Assembly: GCF_900108095.1 (NCBI RefSeq)
Contig: NZ_FNWL01000001.1
Coordinates: forward strand, 434,001-498,000
Length of the DNA: 64,000 nucleotides
Reading direction: 5' to 3'
Source of the DNA: Natronorubrum sediminis
GTDB taxonomy: Archaea > Halobacteriota > Halobacteria > Halobacteriales > Natrialbaceae
The notes under the pieces were generated by a model that did no database searches, was not told where the DNA came from, and saw only the letters and a program-made list of their open reading frames with translations. Positions within the stretch are counted from its first letter, which is position 1; every line of letters begins with the position of its first letter. Below are positions 17,883 to 24,948 of this stretch, in pieces. A program made the translations under genes and the position numbers.

Positions 17883-18586
17883 GGTGAATCAGCCCAGTTG
17901 TAGCGCATGACGAGGTCCTCCTCGTCGATGTCGTCTGCGAGTTTTTGAACGAGTTCGTCCTTCGGCAGGTCGCCGAATTGCTCGAGTTCGTAGGGTTTGA
18001 CGACGACCGGCGAGGATTCGCCGTTTTGAATCCGTTCTTGAAGCTTCAAAACCCCGTAGATCAGCGCTTCGGGTCGTGGCGGGCAGCCGGGAACGTGGAT
18101 GTCGACGGGGATGATTTCCTCGGCACCCTTGACGACGTTGTACCCTTCTTGAAACGGGCCGCCAGAGATCGTACACGAGCCCATGCCGACGACGAACTTG
18201 GGTTCGGGCATCTGGTCGTAGACGCGCTTCATGCGCGGGCCGAACTTCGAGACGATCGTCCCGGGAACGATCATCACGTCGGCCTGGCGCGGCGAGGCGC
18301 GTGGCACACCGGCACCGTAGCGATCGATATCGTGTCTGATCGCGTACGTGTGGATCATCTCGATACTGCAACAGGCGATCCCGAACTGCAGCATGAACAT
18401 CGAGTTTCCGCGGACCCAGTTCATGAACTGGTCGAACTTCGTGAGGATGAACGGAGACGCGCCGAAAGCCTCTCGAAGTTTCGAGTTGAACCGGTTGTCG
18501 GGACCCTCACCGATCCGCGAGTCGCGGGTATCCGTCGACGGGTCGGTACTGTCGTAGATCGATTGCCGTGGATTGTTACTACTCAT
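17879..18586 (-). CDS. nuoB: Complex I N2-cluster subunit NuoB
   Basis: A 235-residue subunit that ligates the terminal [4Fe-4S] cluster N2, donor to quinone. Ligands are Cys72-Cys73 in FGIACCSIEM, Cys137 in GMGSCTISGGPF and Cys167 in VPGCPPRPEAL. The N-terminal 40 residues are hydrophilic and variable, and the C-terminal 45 are acidic (DDIDEEDLVMRYNWADSP). It overlaps nuoA and nuoCD by ATGA junctions. Confidence 0.96.
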   Translation of the reverse strand: MSSNNPRQSIYDSTDPSTDTRDSRIGEGPDNRFNSKLREAFGASPFILTKFDQFMNWVRGNSMFMLQFGIACCSIEMIHTYAIRHDIDRYGAGVPRASPRQADVMIVPGTIVSKFGPRMKRVYDQMPEPKFVVGMGSCTISGGPFQEGYNVVKGAEEIIPVDIHVPGCPPRPEALIYGVLKLQERIQNGESSPVVVKPYELEQFGDLPKDELVQKLADDIDEEDLVMRYNWADSP

Positions 18587-18996
18587 TGTCGGTCACTCTC
18601 AGACGCTGCCTGACGAGGTGTCTGTGCCCACTGTACCGCACCGGTGCGCCACGCCCACGCGAGTCCGACGAGGAGGATAGCGACGAACAGCAACATCGGA
18701 CCCAGCGCCTCGAGAAGCCCGTACTCCGGCGCGGCCAGCGCATCCTGGTAGACGACCGCCCAGGGAAACAAGAGGACGGTCTCGATATCGAAGACCACGA
18801 ACAGTAGCGCAACCATGTAGTACTGGATGTTAAAGCGAATGCGCGTTCCGCCGGTGGGAATCTCGCCACTCTCGTAGGTGGCACGCTTACTCGTTTCGGG
18901 AACCGACGGTCGCAGGAGTGCTGAGACCACCATCATGCCAAATGGTATCAACAGCCCCACGAGCGCCAGTGCCCCGATAGCGATCCAATCGTTCAT
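18583..18996 (-). CDS. nuoA: Complex I membrane subunit NuoA
   Basis: A 137-residue three-helix protein, first gene of the operon. It shows the NuoA features KRATYESGEIPTGGTRIRFNIQYYMVALLFVVFDIETVLLFPWAV (read in segments), with the loop cysteine position of bacterial NuoA replaced by Ser/Glu (YESGE). The ATG at 18996 (MNDWIAIGAL) is preferred over an ATG 30 nt earlier because the TATA box 35 nt upstream would leave only a short leader. No nuoE, nuoF or nuoG is present anywhere in the window, as expected for haloarchaea; the electron-input partner is not encoded here. Confidence 0.94.
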   Translation of the reverse strand: MNDWIAIGALALVGLLIPFGMMVVSALLRPSVPETSKRATYESGEIPTGGTRIRFNIQYYMVALLFVVFDIETVLLFPWAVVYQDALAAPEYGLLEALGPMLLFVAILLVGLAWAWRTGAVQWAQTPRQAASESDRQ

Positions 18997-19372
18997 CTCG
19001 ATAACGTTCGGAGATTCAGACCGCACGCATATAAGGGTTGATTGTTCGTTTAGGGGCCGCAGACGGGCTACATCCCCGACTTCTGCGATCCGACGCGAAA
19101 TTGATTTATCTCCTTATACAATATATTCACGTTTCAGGAGTGAACGAACCGTCAGTCGAAGATCACGACGACGAAGAAACCACGGGACTGCGTCGGGTTC
19201 GGTGGTGCGAAGAACACGATCCCATCAGCAACAATCGGACGAACGATCGATTCGGTTGCACTACAATTCGCCGCGACGGTCGAGCACGTACTTCCGATTC
19301 GAGTCACCCGATCCGCAACCGTGGTTACCCGCGTACTCTCCCACTTGCTGACCGATGTATCCACTCACCTGC
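18997..19372. other. Intergenic region with nuo promoter
   Basis: 376 nt between purE and nuoA (both minus strand). The part next to nuoA holds its promoter. The rest includes an AT-rich stretch around 19106-19130 (a second TATA-like site on either strand). A 70-codon minus frame at 19152-19364 has no recognisable domain, and I do not call it a gene. Confidence 0.5.
19029..19034 (-). promoter_or_regulatory. TATA box of the nuo operon
   Basis: TTATAT on the minus strand (within CCTTATATG) is centred about 35 nt upstream of the nuoA ATG, giving an expected start of transcription about 10 nt before it. It would drive the whole nuoA-N operon. Confidence 0.55.
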
Positions 19373-20005
19373 TCACTTATTCGAGAACGAAACGGTCCCC
19401 TCGTCGTGAAGTTCTCGAGAGACGTCCCCGACACCCGCTCGCAACTCGTCGTGGTAGGCGACGAGACGGTCGCGAACCTCGTCGTGTTGTCGCGCGAGAA
19501 TTTGGGCGGCCGAGAGGGCAGCGTTGAACGATTTTCCCGCGTCGACGGCGACGAGTGGGGCACCGGTCGGCATCCCGATGACGCTATCGACCGACTTCTC
19601 CTGGACCGGGACGCCGATCACCGGCAGCGGGTAGGCGATCGACGCGGTCATGTTCGGCAGGTCTGCCGACTTACCGCCCGCACCGGCGATGAGCACCTCG
19701 AGGCCGCGATCTTCGGCCGTCTCCGCGTAGGCCGCCATCAGGTCGGGAGTTCGGTGGGCGGAGGTGACGGACGTCTCGAACGTGAACCGTTCTGCTGGCG
19801 GTTCGTCGTAGTCGGTCTGTTCGGCGAAGCCGAGTTCGTCGACGAAGGCGTCGTACGCGCCGCGGCGCTCGCCGCCGGTGGACATGACCGTGAGATCCGA
19901 GTCGCTTCCCATGACGATGCCTACGTCGGGCGTCTCCTCGGCCGAGAGGTTCTGTCCAGCCTCGCGGTGTAACCGATCGATCAGGTCGCTCACGCTGTCG
20001 CTCAT
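19373..20005 (-). CDS. purE: N5-carboxyaminoimidazole ribonucleotide mutase PurE
   Basis: A 210-residue protein that converts N5-CAIR to CAIR in purine synthesis, acting on the product of the adjacent purK. The class I signature is visible: VGIVMGSDSDLTVM near 34-47, ETSVTSAHRTPDLM, and AGAGGKSADLPNMTAS with the active-site loop. It has N- and C-terminal hydrophilic extensions relative to bacterial PurE (about 165 residues) and a short insert after GSDSDLTVM (STGGERRG). Start at 20005 (MSDSVSDLIDRL) is chosen; 20035 is possible. It lies 55 nt after purK. Confidence 0.94.
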   Translation of the reverse strand: MSDSVSDLIDRLHREAGQNLSAEETPDVGIVMGSDSDLTVMSTGGERRGAYDAFVDELGFAEQTDYDEPPAERFTFETSVTSAHRTPDLMAAYAETAEDRGLEVLIAGAGGKSADLPNMTASIAYPLPVIGVPVQEKSVDSVIGMPTGAPLVAVDAGKSFNAALSAAQILARQHDEVRDRLVAYHDELRAGVGDVSRELHDEGTVSFSNK

Positions 20006-20060
20006 ACTCGAGAGTCGTCGGGCGGGTGACTTCAAACGGTGGTAAACGCCGCGCGATTCG

Positions 20061-21272
20061 TTACTCGGGTCGGAACGTGAGTCCGTCCTCGAGGTCGCGC
20101 GCGGTCTCGAGCAAGGCCTCGACGTCGGCGTCTTCCTCGTGACCCGACACCGTCACGTGTCCCATCTTGCGGAGCGGGCGGGCCTGCTCTTTGCCGTACC
20201 AGTGGAGGTGCGCGTCGGGCGTCTCGAGCACCGAATCGATATCGCGCAGTTGCGCCGTCCGTTCGTCTTCGACGTCGGCCAGCAGGTTCGTGAGCACGGT
20301 CGGCGAGCGAAGTTGGGTTTCACCGAGGGGCCACCCCAACACCGCGCGGAGGTGTTGTTCGAACTGGGAGTGGTGTGTTCCCTCGATCGTCCAGTGGCCC
20401 GAATTGTGCGGGCGCGGTGCGATCTCGTTGAGCAAAATTTCGCCGCCGCCCGCTCGGTTCTCACCCGGGTCACCGTCAGCGCGCGCCGACTCGCTCGTCT
20501 CGAACAGTTCGATGCCGTAGACGCCGCGTCCGTCCATCACCTCGAGGACGTCTCGGGCAACCTCGTATGCACGTTCCGTCACGTCCGCACTCGAGCGCGC
20601 GGGCACGATCGTTTCCCGCAGAACCTCCTCGACGTGTACGTTTTCCCCGAGCGGGAAGGTTGCGACGTCGTCCTCACCCTTCACCGCGATGACGGACACC
20701 TCGCGCTCGAACTCGACGAAGGCCTCGACCATCGCGGGACCGGCGACGGACTCGAGGGCGTCTGCAGCCTCGTCTTTCGACTCGACGGGGACGTTGCCGC
20801 GGCCGTCGTAGCCGCCCGTTCGGGCCTTGAGCATCACCGGCGCGCCGTAGTCGTCGATCGCTTCCCGAACGTCGTCGGCGTCTTCGACCTCCCGGAACGG
20901 TGGAACGGGGATCCCAGCGTCCTCGAGTTCCCGCTTCTGGACGAGTTTGTCGTGAATCGTCCGCAGCGTCGCGGGTTTCGGGTGGACCGGCGTGCCCGTC
21001 TCCGCCTCGACGCGCTCGAGGACGTCTTGATCGGCGAGTTCGATTTCGAACGTGAGCACGTCCGCGCATGAGGCGAGGTCACGGATGGCTTCCTCGTCGT
21101 CGAACCCGGCGACGAGCTGGTCGCTAACGACGGGTGCTGCCGGACACTCCGGCGTCGGATCGAGTACGATCACCTCGATGCCAAGCGGTGCAGCCGCCTC
21201 GCCGAGCATCCGTCCGAGTTGTCCCCCTCCGACGACGCCGACTGTCGGTCCCGGCGTCTCGAGCGTGGTCAT
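20061..21272 (-). CDS. purK: N5-carboxyaminoimidazole ribonucleotide synthetase PurK
   Basis: A 403-residue ATP-grasp enzyme joining AIR, bicarbonate and ATP into N5-CAIR. Landmarks are the N-terminal VGVVGGGQLGRMLGEAA, LTFEIELADQDVLE, ARTGGYDGRGN (ATP-binding loop), VEAFVEFEREVSVIAVKG and the metal site NEIAPRPHNSGHWTIEG. It includes a small insertion about 275-290 rich in Ala/Arg/Glu/Gly (SESARADGDPGENRAGGG) before the metal site. It is the first gene of a purK-purE pair. Confidence 0.96.
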   Translation of the reverse strand: MTTLETPGPTVGVVGGGQLGRMLGEAAAPLGIEVIVLDPTPECPAAPVVSDQLVAGFDDEEAIRDLASCADVLTFEIELADQDVLERVEAETGTPVHPKPATLRTIHDKLVQKRELEDAGIPVPPFREVEDADDVREAIDDYGAPVMLKARTGGYDGRGNVPVESKDEAADALESVAGPAMVEAFVEFEREVSVIAVKGEDDVATFPLGENVHVEEVLRETIVPARSSADVTERAYEVARDVLEVMDGRGVYGIELFETSESARADGDPGENRAGGGEILLNEIAPRPHNSGHWTIEGTHHSQFEQHLRAVLGWPLGETQLRSPTVLTNLLADVEDERTAQLRDIDSVLETPDAHLHWYGKEQARPLRKMGHVTVSGHEEDADVEALLETARDLEDGLTFRPE

Positions 21273-21338
21273 TGCACGGCGGTTTCGGGCGGCTGTGCTT
21301 AAGGATTCTCAAAAAATACAGCCCGCAGAGCCGGAGGC

Positions 21339-21743
21339 TCAGTCGCTTCCCGACATCGCGGCCTGTTGCGTTTCGATGTGTTCGACCATCTCCGCCGTCT
21401 CGCTGACGAACGCATCGTACTCGATCTCGGAGCCGTGTAGGACCGACGAGAAGTATCGGACTTCTCCCGCGATGTTGACCGCCTCTTGCAACTCTTCGTC
21501 CGTCACGCCATCGAGTTCGGCCTCCGCTCTGTGGAAGTGTACGCAGTACGGACACTGGGTCGCACTCGCCGCGCCGAGGCCGACGAGTGCCTTCTCGCGT
21601 GCCGATAGCTCGGTTTCTTCCAACTGGAGGTCGCGCACGAGTTTCCAACTGTGATCTGCGGCCGGTTCCGGAAGCGATTCGATCCAGCTTGGAACCGTTC
21701 CGAGATACGCCTCGATTTCTTCCTGTATTTCTGTCGATACCAT
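21339..21743 (-). CDS. Carboxymuconolactone decarboxylase / AhpD-like protein
   Basis: A 134-residue all-helical protein of the AhpD-like/CMD family. The redox motif CPYCVHFH has Cys64 and Cys67, preceded by ALVGLGAASATQ. Such proteins act as peroxidase-linked thiol reductants or small-molecule decarboxylases; the paired cysteines favour the AhpD-like thiol role, but the partner is not visible here. The start at 21743 is supported by GGAGG 8 nt upstream (21751-21755) on the minus strand. An ATG 39 nt earlier would produce a basic leader unlike the rest. Confidence 0.8.
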   Translation of the reverse strand: MVSTEIQEEIEAYLGTVPSWIESLPEPAADHSWKLVRDLQLEETELSAREKALVGLGAASATQCPYCVHFHRAEAELDGVTDEELQEAVNIAGEVRYFSSVLHGSEIEYDAFVSETAEMVEHIETQQAAMSGSD

Positions 21744-22044
21744 TGGGACCCTCCTGTGGATTCTCACCCGCCGTTCGACCACTCCTTGCGCCCGACCGAC
21801 TCGCCGCTCACGAGAGTGGGAAATCCACGTGATAGTACGACACGAACGGTGATGAAACTAACCGATGGCTATCTGATAACAGGGGGGATAGAATTAGCCC
21901 GAAACCTGGAAACGGCAGTGTCACTCTCGGGTTGAACGGGCGATCGGTCCACGTCCTTACACGTGTCGACGGCCGCACGCACCGACGAGATCCGCGTCGC
22001 TCGAGAACGGTACCTCTTTTACCCGCCCTCTCCACCGCTCGCGT
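21744..22044. other. Intergenic region between divergent genes
   Basis: 301 nt between the AhpD-like gene (minus) and ribH (plus). It contains the Shine-Dalgarno site of the former and the TATA box of ribH at 22016-22021. No other gene or obvious FMN-riboswitch-like conserved box is seen. Confidence 0.5.
22016..22021 (+). promoter_or_regulatory. TATA box of ribH
   Basis: CTTTTA is centred 26 nt before the ribH ATG, so the transcript is probably leaderless. Confidence 0.5.
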
Positions 22045-22467
22045 ATGACCACGCTCGGATTGGTGGTCGCGGAGTTCAACCGTCCGATCACCGAGCAGAT
22101 GGAGAATGACGCCCTCGAGGCCGCCCAGTCGGCGGGTGCCGAGGTGTACGACACGGTCACCGTTCCGGGCGTGTACGATGCGCCACTCGCGGCGGATCGC
22201 CTCGCCCGTCTCGAGGCCGTCGACGCCGTGGCCGTCATTGGGACGGTCATCACTGGCGACACCGACCACGATCAGGTTATCACCGACGCGGCCGCACAGC
22301 GCCTCGCTGACGTGAGCCTCGAGCGTGATACGCCCGTCACCCTCGGCGTGACGGGACCGGGCATGTCCGCCGCCGAATCGCGCGAACGCGTCGAGAACGC
22401 GGCGAAAGCCGTCGACGGCGCGCTCGACCTCGTCGAGGAACTTCCCGACGCTGAAGACCAACAATGA
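22045..22467 (+). CDS. ribH: 6,7-dimethyl-8-ribityllumazine synthase
   Basis: A 140-residue enzyme that condenses 5-amino-6-ribitylaminouracil with dihydroxybutanone phosphate in riboflavin synthesis. It has the family layout: LVVAEFNRPITEQM at the N-terminus, VPGVYDAPLAADRLA, VAVIGTVITGDTDHDQVITDAAAQ with the catalytic His, and TLGVTGPGMSAAESRER. Length is normal for archaeal lumazine synthase. It overlaps the aminotransferase gene by 4 nt, so the two are cotranscribed. Confidence 0.93.
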   Translation: MTTLGLVVAEFNRPITEQMENDALEAAQSAGAEVYDTVTVPGVYDAPLAADRLARLEAVDAVAVIGTVITGDTDHDQVITDAAAQRLADVSLERDTPVTLGVTGPGMSAAESRERVENAAKAVDGALDLVEELPDAEDQQ

Positions 22468-23612
22468 CCATGGAATTCACCGACCGCCTGACCCGAGTCG
22501 AACCGTCCGCAACCCTCGCCATCTCCGCGCTCGCGACCGAACTCGAGAACGACGGCGCAGACGTCGTCGACCTCTCCGTGGGCGAACCCGACTTCCCGAC
22601 GCCCCAGAACGTCGTCGACGCCGGCCAGGACGCGATGGACGCCGGCCACACCGGCTACACCACCTCTGCGGGGATCATCGACCTCCGCGAGGCGATCGTC
22701 GACAAACTCGCCGACGACGGCCTCGAGCACACGACCGACGAGATCATCGTCACGCCGGGTGCGAAGCAGGCGCTGTACGAAATCATTCAGGCCCTGATCG
22801 GCGAGGGCGACGAGGTCGCCCTGCTTGACCCCGCGTGGGTTTCCTACGAGGCGATGGTCAAGATGGCTGGCGGCGACCTCACGCGCGTCGATCTCTCCAC
22901 CTCCGACTTCCAACTCGAGCCAGCCCTCGACGACCTCACTGAGGCCGTCTCCGACGACACCGAACTTCTGATCGTCAACTCGCCGTCGAACCCGACCGGC
23001 GCGGTCTACTCCGACGCGGCACTCGAGGGCGTGCGCGACCTCGCCGTCGAACACGACATCACGGTCATCTCCGACGAGATCTACAAGGAGATTACCTACG
23101 GTGTCGAGCCAACGAGCCTCGGCACGCTCGAGGGGATGGCCGACCGAACGATCACCGTCAACGGCTTCTCGAAAGCCTACTCGATGACTGGTTGGCGGCT
23201 TGGCTACTTTGCCGGCCCCGAGGAACTGATCGACCAGGCTGGCAAACTCCACAGCCACTCGGTCTCCTCCGCAGTCAACTTCGTCCAGCACGCCGGAATC
23301 GAGGCACTCGAGAACACCGACGACGCAGTGTCGGAGATGGTCGAAGCGTTCAGCGAGCGCCGCGAACTCGTCGTCGACTTACTCGAAGAGCACGATGTCG
23401 ACGTCGCCGTGCCGGACGGTGCGTTCTACATGATGCTTCCCGTGGACGACGACGATCAGGCCTGGTGTGAGGGTGCGATCGAAGACGCCCACGTCGCGAC
23501 GGTCCCTGGCAGCGCGTTCGGCACGCCCGGTTACGCTCGAATCTCCTACGCCGCGAGCGAGGAACGACTCGAGGAAGGTATCGAGCGACTGGCCGACGAA
23601 GGCTACCTGTAA
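22464..23612 (+). CDS. Class I/II pyridoxal-phosphate aminotransferase
   Basis: A 382-residue aspartate-aminotransferase-like enzyme of fold type I. Motifs are LSVGEPDFPTPQNV, GHTGYTTSAGIIDLREAI, NSPSNPTGAVYSD, ISDEIYKEITYG and the Schiff-base lysine in NGFSKAYSMTGWRLGYF. The amino donor cannot be fixed; aspartate or aromatic amino acids are plausible. Start may be 22464 (ATGA overlap) or the ATG 6 nt later. The partner ribH suggests only cotranscription, not a shared pathway. Confidence 0.92.
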   Translation: MTMEFTDRLTRVEPSATLAISALATELENDGADVVDLSVGEPDFPTPQNVVDAGQDAMDAGHTGYTTSAGIIDLREAIVDKLADDGLEHTTDEIIVTPGAKQALYEIIQALIGEGDEVALLDPAWVSYEAMVKMAGGDLTRVDLSTSDFQLEPALDDLTEAVSDDTELLIVNSPSNPTGAVYSDAALEGVRDLAVEHDITVISDEIYKEITYGVEPTSLGTLEGMADRTITVNGFSKAYSMTGWRLGYFAGPEELIDQAGKLHSHSVSSAVNFVQHAGIEALENTDDAVSEMVEAFSERRELVVDLLEEHDVDVAVPDGAFYMMLPVDDDDQAWCEGAIEDAHVATVPGSAFGTPGYARISYAASEERLEEGIERLADEGYL

Positions 23613-23712
23613 TCGCGTACTCCTCGCGTCTCGGTTTTGTTTTCGAAGGATTGGCGGACGTGTAAGCGGGGTCAAAACGAGCTGTCGTCGAACAAATCGC
23701 CAGTGCCTCGGA

Positions 23713-24318
23713 TTAGGGAAGCGGAGCGACGACGATGGCGAATTCGTAGGTGTAGACGTGGTTGAGCATCACGTACGTGACGACGCCGAGGACGAGACTG
23801 ACTACCCACGACGCCGCGGCGATGCGACCGATTTTCGCGTGGGACGTGTTCCGAAGTTCCGACGGGGTGTGTGTCAACCCGAGAATCAGCGCGTAGAGCA
23901 CGACCGGAACGGCCACGATCGAGAGGATAATGTGGATTCCAAGCATGATCTGGTAGGCTAGCGTCTCGAGTGCAGGTGCAACGATCTGCTTCTCACCGTC
24001 TCCACCGCCGACTCGAGTCAGATACGTAACTAAGAACAACACGATGGAGACGAATGCACTAATCATCGCTTTTCGGTGTTTTTCGACCTCACCGACTCGA
24101 ATCCAGTACCAACCGGCGACGATGAGGATCGTGGTCACTGCATTGATCACCGCAATTGCGTGCGTGAATATCGTGACCTGATCGGGCGTTAGATCCGGGT
24201 AGATCGGCAAGTCGAGGAGGAACGTCCCGAAGACCAGTGCGTACCCGACGATCGTTAGCGCAATCGTGGCACCGATCGGCTGTTCTCGAAGCCGCCGTCT
24301 CGCGGAAGCAGTCGCCAT
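23713..24318 (-). CDS. DUF420 family membrane protein
   Basis: A 201-residue integral membrane protein with about five or six helices (ATIALTIVGYALVFGTFLL; AINAVTTILIVAGWYWI; AFVSIVLFLVTYLTRV; YQIMLGIHIILSIVAVPVVLYALILG; WVVSLVLGVVTYVMLNHVY). Conserved His residues in FTHAIAVINA, EKHRKAMI and IHIILS match DUF420, a family often found beside heme-copper oxidase genes and suspected to help assemble cytochrome oxidase. No oxidase gene is nearby here, so the role is inferred. Confidence 0.8.
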   Translation of the reverse strand: MATASARRRLREQPIGATIALTIVGYALVFGTFLLDLPIYPDLTPDQVTIFTHAIAVINAVTTILIVAGWYWIRVGEVEKHRKAMISAFVSIVLFLVTYLTRVGGGDGEKQIVAPALETLAYQIMLGIHIILSIVAVPVVLYALILGLTHTPSELRNTSHAKIGRIAAASWVVSLVLGVVTYVMLNHVYTYEFAIVVAPLP

Positions 24319-24464
24319 TAGTGGACGTTTGAATAGACGCCGTATCTGTCTTGCTGTTCGCTATCGCTCACACGCCCTGGTCCAAGCGATGCGGTCGCGT
24401 CGACACGATGACAGCCTCGAGTGCATCGACAACTCGGCGGTACACGTTCGCGGCGGCGTGTCCG

Positions 24465-24752
24465 TCAGTCGGATAACTCCTCGAGCGTTATCTCGCCGTT
24501 CCACTCGATGGTAACGTCGTACTCACAGAACGGAAACGAAATTTCGCCGTTCGGTCGTTGAATGCCGTTGGGTTGCGATGCAAAGAGCGAGTCGAGCGCT
24601 TCTGGATCGACAACAGTGTACAACGATTCGTAGGCCGGTGGACACAACTCTTCAGGCGGAACTCCTTCGGCCGCAGCGACCGCTTCGACTACGGCCTGAC
24701 TCGGTGTCTTCTGGCAGGACATGTCAACACTGTCGCCGTCCCCCTCCGTCAT
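24465..24752 (-). CDS. HalOD1 output-domain protein
   Basis: A 95-residue single-domain protein of the haloarchaeal HalOD1 type: PSQAVVEAVAAAEGVPPEEL, then PPAYESLYTVVDPEALDSLF and a beta-hairpin ISFPFCEYDVTIEWNGEI. The domain was predicted from haloarchaeal signalling proteins as an output module; stand-alone copies are common and have no established target. A TATA box (TTTTATTC, 24777-24784 on the minus strand) lies 28 nt before the ATG, so the mRNA is leaderless. A perfect palindrome is farther upstream. Confidence 0.85.
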   Translation of the reverse strand: MTEGDGDSVDMSCQKTPSQAVVEAVAAAEGVPPEELCPPAYESLYTVVDPEALDSLFASQPNGIQRPNGEISFPFCEYDVTIEWNGEITLEELSD

Positions 24753-24776
24753 ACTGACACTCTACCGAATCAGATA

Positions 24777-24784
24777 GAATAAAA
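24777..24784 (-). promoter_or_regulatory. TATA box of the HalOD1 gene
   Basis: TTTTATTC on the minus strand, 28 nt upstream of the ATG at 24752. Confidence 0.5.
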
Positions 24785-24826
24785 CTGTCCTTCCGTCCCG
24801 AAAACCTGACCGGAACCGGCTGAAAA

Positions 24827-24842
24827 CCTTCGATATCGAAGG
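24827..24842. promoter_or_regulatory. Perfect 16-bp palindrome
   Basis: CCTTCGATATCGAAGG is fully self-complementary. It lies about 45 nt upstream of the HalOD1 TATA box and about 107 nt past the leuS stop. It could be an operator or part of a transcript end. Confidence 0.4.
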
Positions 24843-24948
24843 ACGGCGAGACCAAACTCTGGTCAGGCCGCGACGATTCGTTCCGCCGAGTCAGCACAAC
24901 GACAACGTCGTAATGACATGGGTTTGATCAGTATCTCGGTTGCCACAC

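Noticed and set aside
19152-19364. 70-codon minus frame between purE and nuoA
   Set aside because: No recognisable domain; region fits a promoter.
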